Origin: Ascidiaceihabitans sp034111945
GTDB lineage: Bacteria; Pseudomonadota; Alphaproteobacteria; Rhodobacterales; Rhodobacteraceae
Assembly: GCA_047626725.1 (NCBI GenBank)
Contig: JBLHSG010000013.1
Coordinates: forward strand, 1-64,000
DNA length: 64,000 nt
Direction of reading: 5' to 3'
The notes beneath the pieces are model-generated. The model did not search any database. It had not been told where the DNA came from and worked only from the letters and a program-made list of their open reading frames with translations. This document shows, one piece after another, positions 35,568 through 44,705 of this stretch (within the stretch, counting starts at the first letter, position 1; each line of letters opens with the position of its first letter). Made by a program: the position numbers and the translations under genes.

Positions 35568-37816
35568 CATCCCTGTGGTTCATTTTCCGTCGTTTTGTAA
35601 TGATCGCTTTGCTGTGCGCGCCTGTGCAGCTTTGGGCTCAAGATAACGATTTAGCCGCGCCCGAACCGCCATCTTCAAACGACTTGCATGAATTCACGCG
35701 CCTGCTGGCCGACCAACGTATTCAAACCTGGATCGCCGATCAGGCAAACTCTGCGGATGTTGGAATGGAGTCCCCGACAATTTCCGTGCGCGAGCAATTC
35801 GAAATATTTGCCGCAAAAACCGGCCAAAGGGTTCAGGATTTAGGCACCGCTTGGGCCGCTGCTGGAAACGCACCAGCCATGATATCCGAGCGCTGGAACG
35901 AACAGGTCACGCCCAACCGCAAGGTACGCAGCCTGACATTTATCATGATCTTTTTGTTTCTTGGGGCCGGTTTGGAATGGCTATTGCGTCAATACGCGAA
36001 CCCGATCCGCAAACGTCTTGAGCATGGGACTTTTGACACATTAATGCCCCGTGTTTACGCCGCATTTTCACGCGCGGCGCTGTCGCTGTCTGCCTTGTTG
36101 GTGTTTGCAGTTGGCAGCATCGGCGCGTTCGGGGCCTTTGACTGGCCGCCGCTATTGTATTCGATGATCCTGAATGCACTGGCGTCGATCGTCGCAATAC
36201 GGGTTTTTGGAACCGTGCTTATCCTGTTTTTGGCACCCTACGTTCCCGCGCTTAGGTTGGTGCCAATTGATACGTCTTTGGCCCGACAACTAGGCCGCAC
36301 CTTGTTCATTCTATTCGGGTTTTTCATCGCTTACATCGCTTTGATAGATGTTTTCAAAAGACTGTCCGAAGCTGAAACAGGTATGGCCCAAACGCCAGAC
36401 ACACTGGCGATGTCGGTTGGTTTTGGACTGGTGTTATTGCTGGCCACATTGGTTGCAATTGCTGTCTGTTTTAGGGCTGTCAAACGCAATGCGGGGTCTG
36501 TGACACGGGCGCACGGACGGTGGCGCGCCTACGTTAGTTTTCTGGCGTGCATTACATTTGTGCTGTGGCTGTTTGACATGAAAATCGTGATGTGGAACCT
36601 TGCCTTGATTGGTGGGTTGATCCCAGTTTTGCGTTTGCTGCGCATGTGGGTCGATGCCGCCTTTGATCGCGCTATTGCCGATAACGCGGCGACGCCCGTG
36701 CCAGAAATTATGATGACCGATCCCGATGAAACGGTCGCCGAAGATGCCGAGCCCGAACAGCCAGAAATCATCGATCCATATGAAACCTACCGCCCTATTG
36801 CGCAGCGCCTTGTGCGGTTTGCGGCCATTGTCTGTGTGGGGCTTTTGCTGGCGTTGATCTGGAACCTCGGGATATTTGTCACGTCGGATCGCCCCAATGT
36901 TGCGCAACAGGTGTTTCGTGTTCTGCTCGACAGTGCGGCGGCGTTATTGATCGCTGATCTGGTTTGGGTTTGGGCAAAAACGGCGATTGATCGACGGCTG
37001 TCAGCCTATTCGCCGCCTGTTGATGGATCAGCCCCGGGGCCCGAGGCGCGCATGGCGACGTTGCTGCCTTTGCTGCGGGTCGTGTTGATGGTGACGCTAT
37101 TGGCCGTCGTCATCATGTCGATTTTATCGTCAATCGGGGTTAACATCGCACCGATCATTGCCGGTGCATCGGTGCTGGGTATTGCCATCGGATTTGGTGC
37201 GCAATCGTTGGTAAAAGACGTGGTGTCAGGGATCTTTTTCCTGATTGATGATGCGTTTCGCGTCGGCGAATATGTTGAAATCGATCAACTGCGCGGCACG
37301 GTCGAGAAAATCTCGATCCGGTCATTGCAAATTCGCCACCACCGCGGGGCTGTGCACACCCTGCCCTTTGGCGAGTTGAAATCCATGACCAACCATTCGC
37401 GCGATTGGGTGATCATGAAACTGGAATTCCGCGTGCCATTCGATACCGATTTGAAGTTGGTCAAAAAGCTGATCAAACAGGTAGGTGCCGAATTGAAAGC
37501 CAACGAAACCTATGGCGACAGCATCATCGAGACGTTGAAATCCCAAGGTGTGCGCCGGATGGAAGAATTCAACATGGTTGTCGGTGTCAAATTCATGACC
37601 CGTCCGGGCGAGCAATGGTTGGTGCGTCGCGACGCTTATCAAAGCGTGCGCGATATTTTTAACGCAAACGGAATTCGCATGGCAGAACGCAATGTGAAGG
37701 TCGAAATCGAAGGTGGCGACGACCTCACACCCAATCAACGACGTGCAGCAACAGCCGCCGCACAAGAGGCCGCACAGAACCAGTTGCCCCCTGGCCCAAT
37801 TCCGGACGAGCCATAA
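35564..37816 (+). CDS. MscS family mechanosensitive channel with large N-terminal extension
   Basis: A 750-residue protein with a signal peptide (IALLCAPVQLWAQD) and a Gln/Ala-rich periplasmic N-terminal domain (~25-120). About ten membrane helices follow, then the MscS core: pore helix and beta domain IAPIIAGASVLGIAIGFGAQ, VKDVVSGIFFLIDDAFRVGE. An acidic loop (DPDETVAEDAEPEQPE) sits mid-protein. It opens under membrane tension to release solutes. The size is like the MscK/MscM or YbdG-type long channels. A GGAGG site lies before the start, which overlaps the ferredoxin gene. Confidence 0.9.
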   Translation: MTSLWFIFRRFVMIALLCAPVQLWAQDNDLAAPEPPSSNDLHEFTRLLADQRIQTWIADQANSADVGMESPTISVREQFEIFAAKTGQRVQDLGTAWAAAGNAPAMISERWNEQVTPNRKVRSLTFIMIFLFLGAGLEWLLRQYANPIRKRLEHGTFDTLMPRVYAAFSRAALSLSALLVFAVGSIGAFGAFDWPPLLYSMILNALASIVAIRVFGTVLILFLAPYVPALRLVPIDTSLARQLGRTLFILFGFFIAYIALIDVFKRLSEAETGMAQTPDTLAMSVGFGLVLLLATLVAIAVCFRAVKRNAGSVTRAHGRWRAYVSFLACITFVLWLFDMKIVMWNLALIGGLIPVLRLLRMWVDAAFDRAIADNAATPVPEIMMTDPDETVAEDAEPEQPEIIDPYETYRPIAQRLVRFAAIVCVGLLLALIWNLGIFVTSDRPNVAQQVFRVLLDSAAALLIADLVWVWAKTAIDRRLSAYSPPVDGSAPGPEARMATLLPLLRVVLMVTLLAVVIMSILSSIGVNIAPIIAGASVLGIAIGFGAQSLVKDVVSGIFFLIDDAFRVGEYVEIDQLRGTVEKISIRSLQIRHHRGAVHTLPFGELKSMTNHSRDWVIMKLEFRVPFDTDLKLVKKLIKQVGAELKANETYGDSIIETLKSQGVRRMEEFNMVVGVKFMTRPGEQWLVRRDAYQSVRDIFNANGIRMAERNVKVEIEGGDDLTPNQRRAATAAAQEAAQNQLPPGPIPDEP

Positions 37817-37831
37817 TTACGTTCGACAGCG

Positions 37832-38479
37832 TCAGTTCTTGAACACAAACTCGTCTTCTCGCAGGAACCCTTCGAGGAAGGTGTCTGAATACTGCGGGTT
37901 CGACACCGTGACTCCACTGCTGGCGATCGAATTGCGCAGCCCTTCGGACAAGGCACTTTCAATCATATCGCGCATCCCCCCATCTTTTAGCGCGGCGAGC
38001 ACCAGATCGCGCATATCGCCCGGGTGCGGGTTCAGAATATTGCGTCGCAGATTGCTTTGTTGCATCGCCTTAACAAACACATCGTGGATCACAGTTGGCG
38101 ACAGATCATCCTTTTGCAGAAAATCGTGACAGCCCTGACGAAACGCAGAAACCGCGACTTCAGTCTGGCTTTGTCCTGTGACCATGATCGTGGCGGCCGT
38201 GCTGTTTGACTTGTGATCCTGAATGACTTTTAGCGCCTCTAGCCCGTTTTCTTCGGCCAGATGATAGTCGATCATGATCACATCAAAGGTGTTTGCGTCC
38301 AGCTGGTTGGACATTTCGTTAATAGAACACACCTCTTCCACATCTAACATCAAACCTGCTTTTTCGGTAAAGCGACGGATGCGTTTGCGATCAAACGCGT
38401 CGTCATCCAAAAGCAATGTTTTCAATGTGTTAGGCTGACTGCCGATAAATGGAGTCCGCGGATCTCTAATCTCTAACAT
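37832..38479 (-). CDS. Response regulator with uncharacterised C-terminal region
   Basis: A 215-residue protein; ATG 38479 follows a GAGGGGG site. Receiver domain: acidic pair LLLDDDAFDR, phosphoacceptor Asp 71 (MIDYHLAEENGL), switch Thr in IMVTGQS, and the conserved Lys in FLQKDDLS. After about residue 130 it has no DNA-binding or enzymatic motif, only a helical tail (LVLAALKDGGMRDMIESALS). No partner kinase is adjacent. It is probably a single-domain or protein-interacting regulator. Confidence 0.85.
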   Translation of the reverse strand: MLEIRDPRTPFIGSQPNTLKTLLLDDDAFDRKRIRRFTEKAGLMLDVEEVCSINEMSNQLDANTFDVIMIDYHLAEENGLEALKVIQDHKSNSTAATIMVTGQSQTEVAVSAFRQGCHDFLQKDDLSPTVIHDVFVKAMQQSNLRRNILNPHPGDMRDLVLAALKDGGMRDMIESALSEGLRNSIASSGVTVSNPQYSDTFLEGFLREDEFVFKN

Positions 38480-38639
38480 GGTTTTCCCCCTCACTAATTA
38501 CTTCGTTATCAAGGAGACTAGCAAGAATAGGTTCGCCATTCGTGACTATTTTGTAGGTTTCTACGGCGCTATTAGTTCAATTTGATGCAATGACGAAACG
38601 CGCCTAAAATCCGCACCTTTGGGCGTCTGACCAAAAGTA

Positions 38640-39461
38640 TCAGGTTGGCTTTGGCGACACCAACAATGCTTCGATATCAGGCGTCGAGGCGGCGTTCAGA
38701 ATATCGCTAAAATCACCATCAGACAAAATCGCCCGCGCCGCGTTGATCAGCGCACCTGTTGTGACACGCGCAAGACCGGACCCAAGCGAAATTCGCGCGA
38801 CACCCATCGCGCCATATTGCGCCCGCGTGGTTTTGGCAAACTGCCCAACCGCAAGGATATTCACGGGTTTTTCAGTACAATCAATCAGGCGTTGCGCATC
38901 CGCCAGCGACGGCGGCATTGGCGCGTACAAACAATCCGCGCCCGCCGCGTCAAAGGCCCGCAAACGGCGCAGGGCTTCGTCCATATCATACACGCCATTC
39001 ATCATGCCATCAGCCCGCGCGACCAGTACAAAATCATGGGGCAAAGCGCGCGCGGCACCAACTGCGGCCTTGATCCGCTCAACCGTCAGATCAAAGTCAT
39101 AATATCCGCGATCGGTCATATCAGTGTCTTCGATCGAACACCCGGCCAAACCAATTTCAGCAGACAACCGGATCGTCTGCGCGACAGTTTCCGGGTCATC
39201 GCCGTAGCCATTTTCAAAGTCACCTGAGACCGGCAAATGGGTCGCGGCCACGATGTCTTGGGCCTGCGCCATTGCCTCGTCGCGGCTGATGTTGCCCATG
39301 TCGCGGCGCCCCAACGTAAAGGCGTGCCCGTTTGATGTGGTGCCAATCGCCTGGGCGCCCAGGGCGGTCAAAACCTTGGTGCTGCCGATGTCATGGGCGT
39401 TGGCTAAAACAAACGGATTTCCCCGTTGGTGCAGCCCGCGAAAAACCTCTGCTATGTGCAT
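38640..39461 (-). CDS. Isocitrate lyase/PEP mutase family protein
   Basis: A 273-residue TIM-barrel enzyme. The family signature is present (VSGDFENGYGDDPETVAQTI, GLAGCSIEDTD, LVARADGMMNG). The loop that in isocitrate and methylisocitrate lyases carries KKCGH is not present, so C-C lyase activity on those substrates is unlikely. Substrate unknown; relatives include carboxyphosphonoenolpyruvate and oxaloacetate-acting enzymes. Monocistronic. Confidence 0.85.
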   Translation of the reverse strand: MHIAEVFRGLHQRGNPFVLANAHDIGSTKVLTALGAQAIGTTSNGHAFTLGRRDMGNISRDEAMAQAQDIVAATHLPVSGDFENGYGDDPETVAQTIRLSAEIGLAGCSIEDTDMTDRGYYDFDLTVERIKAAVGAARALPHDFVLVARADGMMNGVYDMDEALRRLRAFDAAGADCLYAPMPPSLADAQRLIDCTEKPVNILAVGQFAKTTRAQYGAMGVARISLGSGLARVTTGALINAARAILSDGDFSDILNAASTPDIEALLVSPKPT

Positions 39462-39651
39462 GATCGTTCCCTTTTACTGTGCCAGACAAACCTCTGCGAC
39501 GCGGTCATGTGCTGTCAACGACACCAACAGCAAATTTTTAACCCATTTGGATCATACAGCCCCGAAACGAGCGATGAATAACCCTATGGGTGCCCTTTGT
39601 GTGCCGCAATTGCACGCCATATTGTGCGCACTAGTAATGCGAAAGAAACCG

Positions 39652-39834
39652 ATGTCCTACTTGCATGACCCGAATAACCCGCGCCACGCGCGCCTGTTTG
39701 AGCTGTTATATCAAAGCGATATGGCTGATGTGACAGCTTTGCACGCCCAAAACCTTAAGGTCCGCCCTGTGGACAAGGACGAGCTGGACGTTATCCGGCG
39801 TATTGCGGAACGATCAATGACCCGGATGAACTAG
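39652..39834 (+). CDS. Small conserved-looking cytoplasmic protein (60 aa)
   Basis: From ATG 39652 the frame encodes a charged 60-residue protein (MSYLHDPNNPRHARLFELLY ... IAERSMTRMN). An in-frame ATG 15 bases upstream is possible; both have weak ribosome sites. The composition is that of a real soluble helical protein and it does not overlap neighbours in sense or antisense. I do not recognise a family. Confidence 0.5.
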   Translation: MSYLHDPNNPRHARLFELLYQSDMADVTALHAQNLKVRPVDKDELDVIRRIAERSMTRMN

Positions 39835-39869
39835 GCGCGCCTGTTTGTCGTGACTGCCAAACTGCTACG

Positions 39870-40625
39870 TCAGCCCTTAAATCCTAGGGCGACCACAAAT
39901 TTTTCCGAACTGTCGGACCGTGATGATGCAGGTTTGAAATTGTGCACTCTGGTGAACCGCGATTTCAGCACTTTTTGCAGATCGCCTTCGGCCCCACCGG
40001 CCAAAACTTTGGCAACAAATGTGCCGCCTTCTTCGAGCACGTCAAACGCGAAATACGCCGCGGCCTCGCACAGTGCCATGATCTTTAGGTGGTCGGTTTT
40101 TTTATGTCCAGATGAGGACGCCGCCATGTCTGACATCACTACGTCCGCCTTGCCGCCCAGCCATTCCTTGACCTGATCGTCAGCGCCTTCGTCCATGAAA
40201 TCAAGCACGTGCAATTCGCAGCCTGCAATCGCTTCCATTTCCTGAAGGTCAACACCAAGGATCGTGCCGATGGCTTTGCCGGATTTTTCGCCTAAAATGT
40301 TGGATCGTTTGACCGCGACCTGACACCAGCCCCCTGGCGCTGCACCCAAATCGACGATCCGCGCGCCCGGCACCAAAAACCTGAACTTGTCATCCAGATC
40401 CATAATCTTGAACGCCGCGCGCCCGCGATACCCTTCGGCTTTGGCGCGTTTCACATACGGATCGTTCAATTGGCGCAACAGCCAGCGGGTTGACGAATTT
40501 GTCCGCCCACGCGCGGTTTTGACCTTAACCTTAAGGTCACGTTGCCCACGTCCGGAGGTATTTTTACCTGTCGGAACTTTGGTTTTGCCGCTCGGCGTTG
40601 AGGGCGTTTTTGGGGTGTCTGCCAT
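39870..40625 (-). CDS. rlmE: 23S rRNA (uridine(2552)-2'-O)-methyltransferase (RlmE/FtsJ)
   Basis: A 251-residue protein with a basic N-terminal tail (about 40 residues, TKVPTGKNTSGRGQRDLKV). The FtsJ core has the SAM site VDLGAAPGGWCQVA, and the K-D-K-E tetrad positions are visible in RRAAFK-type context (YRGRAAFKIM), DVVMSDMAA, and GGTFVAKVL. It methylates U2552 in the ribosomal A-loop. It follows ppx with a 2-bp gap in the same operon. Confidence 0.92.
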   Translation of the reverse strand: MADTPKTPSTPSGKTKVPTGKNTSGRGQRDLKVKVKTARGRTNSSTRWLLRQLNDPYVKRAKAEGYRGRAAFKIMDLDDKFRFLVPGARIVDLGAAPGGWCQVAVKRSNILGEKSGKAIGTILGVDLQEMEAIAGCELHVLDFMDEGADDQVKEWLGGKADVVMSDMAASSSGHKKTDHLKIMALCEAAAYFAFDVLEEGGTFVAKVLAGGAEGDLQKVLKSRFTRVHNFKPASSRSDSSEKFVVALGFKG

Positions 40626-40627
40626 GT

Positions 40628-41743
40628 CTACAGTGTTCCGTCTGATAGGACGCCATCGGCGCTCATTTGTGCATATAACAGGCCTTCGCGCAGACCGCGA
40701 TCCGCAACTGACAATCGATCTGTCGGCCAGCAGCGCATCAAGGCCTGAAGGATTGCAGCCCCCGACATAATCAACGCCTGACGATCCTGCCCGATACGCG
40801 GATCAGCCCGCCTGCCACTGGGGCCCATGTCCAGATAGCTTTGGATCACTTTATCGATCTGGGCCGAGGACATCGACAGCCCGTCAACTTTGGTACGATC
40901 ATAACGGCGCAGGCCCAGATGGCTCGCCGCAACGGTGGTCACTGTACCAGAGGTGCCGACAATCTGAAACCGATCACGGGCTTTGGTGTCATGGTATGGT
41001 GAGAAATCGGCGAGGTTTTCTTCGAAAAACCAGCTCATCAGTGCGAAACGCGCCGCGTCGTCTTCGACGTCACTGAATTGATCACGCAGGGTCGCCACCC
41101 CCAAAGGCACGCTGATCCAGTCCACAACCCGCGCCGCTGGCAGGTTATCGATGGCTTTGCCAAATCCCGATTGCAGACGCATAACCGATTGCGCGCGCTG
41201 CTTTTTCGGCACCCCGCTCATGTCGATCCAGACCAGTTCTGTTGACCCGCCACCAATATCGACCACCAGCAGGTTTTCAGTTTTGGCACTGACCAAAGGC
41301 GCGCAGGAAATTGCCGCCAACCGCGCCTCTTCCTCGGTTTCGATGATATCAAGACGCAAACCGGTTTCGCGCTGCACCCGTTTGATAAAATCAGCGGCGT
41401 TTAAGGCACGACGGCAGGCTTCGGTTGCAACCAGACGCATCCGTTTTACTTTGTGTTTGCGCAGTTTTTGCTGGCAGATCCGCAGTGCCTGAATGGTACG
41501 CGTCATGGATCCGCGCGACAATCGCCCGGTTTTTTCCAGCCCTGCGCCCAATTGGACAGACTTGGAAAAACTATCGACCACATGAAATCCACTGCCCTTG
41601 GGCTGTGCAATCAACATGCGGCAACTGTTGGTTCCCAGATCCAGCGCTGCATACAACGTTGAAGGACCGGGTTTGGCCGGTGCAGGGCTCAGAGCCTTAC
41701 TATGTTCGAGCGCGCCCGCACCATCGGGACGCTTTGGCGCCAT
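40628..41743 (-). CDS. Ppx/GppA-type exopolyphosphatase/guanosine pentaphosphatase
   Basis: A 371-residue ASKHA-fold protein. ATG 41743 has a GAAAGG site; upstream in-frame ATGs (41794, 41803) do not. Phosphate-1 loop ALDLGTNSCRMLI, then LRLDIIETEEEARLAAISC, DIGGGSTELVWID and FQIVGTSGTVTTVAA. It degrades polyphosphate or pppGpp. Shorter than E. coli Ppx (513), as usual in alphaproteobacteria, lacking the C-terminal extension. Confidence 0.88.
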   Translation of the reverse strand: MAPKRPDGAGALEHSKALSPAPAKPGPSTLYAALDLGTNSCRMLIAQPKGSGFHVVDSFSKSVQLGAGLEKTGRLSRGSMTRTIQALRICQQKLRKHKVKRMRLVATEACRRALNAADFIKRVQRETGLRLDIIETEEEARLAAISCAPLVSAKTENLLVVDIGGGSTELVWIDMSGVPKKQRAQSVMRLQSGFGKAIDNLPAARVVDWISVPLGVATLRDQFSDVEDDAARFALMSWFFEENLADFSPYHDTKARDRFQIVGTSGTVTTVAASHLGLRRYDRTKVDGLSMSSAQIDKVIQSYLDMGPSGRRADPRIGQDRQALIMSGAAILQALMRCWPTDRLSVADRGLREGLLYAQMSADGVLSDGTL

Positions 41744-42064
41744 TGGTTTGCGCCTTTCATATAGAGTTGTCCCTAGGGTATGTGGTGCAGCCATCCGGCG
41801 CAAGGCACTGTCTGCCCCGATTGCCCCCGATTGGCCGCCGATTGGTCACGTACGCGCGTAATTGCCTGTAAACGTCCGCCTCATTATGACCATGAAGATT
41901 ATGATGCCCCCCGCCACTGGCAGGCCCGCGCGCAACACAATACGTTCGCGGCAGGATCAAAGGTCGTTCCAAGGCTTGTTTCTGTCGAAAACCGGCGTCG
42001 TGTTTGGCGTGCGGTGAATTAGATAGGCCAAACAAACGGCCACCAAAGACAGGGGAATCATCAC
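41744..42064. other. Divergent intergenic region (ppx / one-carbon operon)
   Basis: A 321-bp region between divergent genes. Short plus-strand frames here (for example 41780-42022) have no ribosome site and an odd composition, so I call no gene. It should contain the promoters for ppx-rlmE and for the one-carbon operon; I see no clear operator. Confidence 0.4.
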
Positions 42065-42361
42065 ATGCCAGACGTAACAATCGTGTATTGGCGCGACATT
42101 CCAGCCCAAGTGATTGTGGGCAAAGGACGTCGCGGATCAAAACGCCAGCTTGAAGAACGGTTCGAGCAAGCGATTGATCGTGCGGCCATGAAGGTGAACG
42201 CCAAAGATGCAGACGCGTATCTGGCGGAATGGCGCAAGGCCCCCTCCTATTCTGTTGACGGTGACCCGGACGAGATTGTCCAAGCCGAGGCCGATCGCCT
42301 GCACACAGACTATGACCAGGACCGTTTGAAGCAGCTGATTGCCAATGATGGCTGGGCCTAA
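42065..42361 (+). CDS. Virulence_fact family protein of the one-carbon operon
   Basis: A 98-residue protein matching the small 'virulence factor' family (VTIVYWRDIPAQVIVGKGRR ... DADAYLAEWRKA). The name comes from homologues and does not describe a tested function. In alphaproteobacteria the family is typically found next to methylenetetrahydrofolate reductase and methyltetrahydrofolate:corrinoid methyltransferase genes, as here. A role in folate one-carbon flow is therefore more likely than virulence. Confidence 0.8.
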   Translation: MPDVTIVYWRDIPAQVIVGKGRRGSKRQLEERFEQAIDRAAMKVNAKDADAYLAEWRKAPSYSVDGDPDEIVQAEADRLHTDYDQDRLKQLIANDGWA

Positions 42362-42399
42362 CCATACCCCTTGATCCTAACACCTTGAAAGGAAAGCTG

Positions 42400-43335
42400 A
42401 TGGCTTTGCTGAACTTCCGCAAAAAGACCCCTGAAGGTCCGGTTCCCGGCACGTTGAATGCCGATGTCGAAGCCTTCTTGCAGGGCTATTCCATCGAGGT
42501 GATGCCCCGCACGGCGTCCAAGGTTGATAATTTCGCTGACATTCTGCCCAAAGGCACCCGCGTTTACGTGGCCCACATCGAAGGCACGCCGATCGAAGAC
42601 ATGGTCGACACCGCCAAGCGTTTGAACGCCGAAGGCTACGATGTCATGCCCCACTTCCCTGCCCGCATCATTGCGGATCAGGCGATGCTGAACGACTGGA
42701 TCGCGCGCTATGCTGGCGAGGCTGGCGTTGATCAGGCGCTGTTGCTGGCCGGTGGTGTCGACAAACCGCACGGTGCTTTTGACAGCTCAATGCAACTGCT
42801 GGACAGCGGCGCGTTCGACAAGGCGGGTTTCAAACGCTTGCACGTCGCAGGCCACCCCGAAGGCAACAAAGACATCGACCCTTCAGGTGGTATGAAAAAC
42901 GTGGATGACGCGCTGCGTTGGAAGCAGGATTTCTCGAACCGGACGGATGCGAAAATGGCCCTCGCCACGCAATTCGCCTTTGAGGCCGCACCCATCATCG
43001 AATGGGCCGACAACCTGAAAGACGCAGGCATCGATCTGCCGATCCACATTGGCATCGCGGGCCCTGCAAAACTGCAAACCATGATCAAATTCGCGATTGC
43101 TTGCGGCGTCGGGCCATCTTTGCGCGTGTTGCAACGACGGGCCAAAGACGTGACCAAACTGCTGTTGCCGTTTGAACCCACCGACGTGATCAGCGAACTG
43201 GCCGCACACAAGGCCGCCAACCCCGATTTCAACATCGAACAGGTGCATTTCTTCCCCCTCGGCGGCATCAAGACCAACGCCACATGGGCCATCGAACATG
43301 GCGGCACAGCTGGCACACCAGCGAACAACGCCTAA
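42400..43335 (+). CDS. Methylenetetrahydrofolate reductase
   Basis: A 311-residue (beta/alpha)8 flavoprotein; ATG 42400 is preceded by AAAGGA. Family blocks: TRVYVAHIEGTPIEDMVDTA, GYDVMPHFPARII, ALLLAGGVDKPHGAFDSS, HVAGHPEGNKDIDP and IHIGIAGPAKLQTM. It interconverts methylene- and methyl-tetrahydrofolate. The neighbours suggest the catabolic direction, oxidising methyl groups taken from a corrinoid donor, rather than only methionine synthesis. Confidence 0.9.
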   Translation: MALLNFRKKTPEGPVPGTLNADVEAFLQGYSIEVMPRTASKVDNFADILPKGTRVYVAHIEGTPIEDMVDTAKRLNAEGYDVMPHFPARIIADQAMLNDWIARYAGEAGVDQALLLAGGVDKPHGAFDSSMQLLDSGAFDKAGFKRLHVAGHPEGNKDIDPSGGMKNVDDALRWKQDFSNRTDAKMALATQFAFEAAPIIEWADNLKDAGIDLPIHIGIAGPAKLQTMIKFAIACGVGPSLRVLQRRAKDVTKLLLPFEPTDVISELAAHKAANPDFNIEQVHFFPLGGIKTNATWAIEHGGTAGTPANNA

Positions 43336-43356
43336 ACCTCTAAAGGACACCGTTAC

Positions 43357-44436
43357 ATGACGCGCACTATTGTCGAATCCAAAACCAAAACCGCCATCAT
43401 CGGCTTTGACCAGCCATTCTGCGTCATTGGCGAACGCATCAACCCAACCGGGCGGCGCGTGTTGTCCGAAGAATTGGAACGCGGCGATTTTTCCCGCGTC
43501 GAAGCAGATGCCGTGGCCCAAGTCATGGCTGGCGCAAACATTCTGGACGTGAATTCCGGCGCGGTGTTTTCGAACAAAATGGCCGAAGATCCACGGTATG
43601 CGGACAACAACTTTGTTGAACCGACACTGATGAAGGAACTGATCGAACGCGTTCAGGCCATCGTCGATATCCCGCTGTGCATCGACAGTTCCGTGCCCGG
43701 TGCGCTTGAAAACGGCCTTGCCGCCGCCGAAGGTCGCCCCCTGCTGAATTCCGTGACCGGCGAAGAAGACCGCATGGAATTGGTGCTGCCATTGGTCAAA
43801 AAATACAATGTGCCGGTTGTGGCGATTTCCAACGATGACACGGGTATTTCCGAAGACCCCGATGTGCGGTTTGCAGTCGCCAAAAAGATCGTCGAACGCG
43901 CGGCTGACTTTGGTATTCCTGCGCATGACATCGTGGTTGACCCATTGGTGATGCCGATTGGCGCGATGGGCACGGCCGGTTTGCAGGTCTTTGCCTTGGT
44001 GCGTCGTTTGCGCGAAGAATTGGGCGTGAACACGACCTGCGGTGCCTCGAATATCTCGTTTGGATTGCCCAACCGTCACGGCATCAACAACGCGTTTTTG
44101 CCAATGGCGATGGCTGCGGGCATGACGTCGGCGATTATGAACCCTGTGGCGTTGCCGATTGGCCCGCTCAAGATTGCTGAAAAACGCGCCGAAGTCGAAG
44201 CCGCGGGCATCGTTTTGCCCGACGACATGACCGACGAGGCCTTTGTGCAAATGTTCGGCATGGGATCGACCAAACCGCAGTCCGGCAAGGAAATGGAAGC
44301 CATTCGCGCCGCCAACTTCTTGACCGATAACGACCCACACGGGTCCGAATGGATCAAAGCCAACAAGATCGCGCCAAAAGCCGGTCAAGAAGGTCGCGGA
44401 CGCGCAGGTCGCACAGGCGGTCGTCGTCGGGGCTAA
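43357..44436 (+). CDS. Methyltetrahydrofolate:corrinoid methyltransferase
   Basis: A 359-residue pterin-binding TIM barrel. FCVIGERINPTGRRVLSEEL at the start, ANILDVNSGAVF, PLCIDSSVPGALENGL and PLLNSVTGEEDRM are hallmarks of MeTr/AcsE-like enzymes. It moves a methyl group between a corrinoid protein and tetrahydrofolate. The C-terminus is Arg/Gly-rich (GRGRAGRTGGRRRG), which is unusual. The corrinoid protein and its activase are not in the window. Followed by a good terminator. Confidence 0.92.
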   Translation: MTRTIVESKTKTAIIGFDQPFCVIGERINPTGRRVLSEELERGDFSRVEADAVAQVMAGANILDVNSGAVFSNKMAEDPRYADNNFVEPTLMKELIERVQAIVDIPLCIDSSVPGALENGLAAAEGRPLLNSVTGEEDRMELVLPLVKKYNVPVVAISNDDTGISEDPDVRFAVAKKIVERAADFGIPAHDIVVDPLVMPIGAMGTAGLQVFALVRRLREELGVNTTCGASNISFGLPNRHGINNAFLPMAMAAGMTSAIMNPVALPIGPLKIAEKRAEVEAAGIVLPDDMTDEAFVQMFGMGSTKPQSGKEMEAIRAANFLTDNDPHGSEWIKANKIAPKAGQEGRGRAGRTGGRRRG

Positions 44437-44487
44437 GCCAACCCTCTGCTATTTAGGGTCAATTTGATCCTTTTATCGCTCTTTTAA

Positions 44488-44517
44488 CCTCGTCACTTAA
44501 CTGTGGCGGGGTTTTTT
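44488..44517 (+). terminator. Rho-independent terminator of the one-carbon operon
   Basis: A 9-bp stem (CCTCGTCAC with GTGGCGGGG, two G-U pairs, 6-base loop TTAACT) followed directly by six T (44512-44517). It is located 52 bp after the methyltransferase stop. Confidence 0.9.
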
Positions 44518-44705
44518 GGTGTTTTATGGTTAGCCTTTGCCAGCCTGTTTGTAAAAATTCCATCGCGCTCAGGGATTGAGTAACGCGGTCTTAACTCGCC
44601 GTCCGCTACATCTGCGTCACTCTCATTCCGAACGAGGAAATATTTGATGCAAAAGACGTCTCTGGGTGCGCGCAGTTGGCCACGACCGGCCGCTGGTGTG
44701 CGAAA

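Noticed and set aside
41780..42022. An 80-codon plus-strand frame in the ppx/one-carbon gap
   Set aside because: No ribosome site and odd composition; it partly overlaps the upstream region of ppx where promoters are expected.
42883..44388. A 501-codon open frame on the minus strand
   Set aside because: It is the antisense of the MTHF reductase and methyltransferase genes, has His/Phe/Gly-rich unnatural composition and matches no family; the plus-strand genes are certain.
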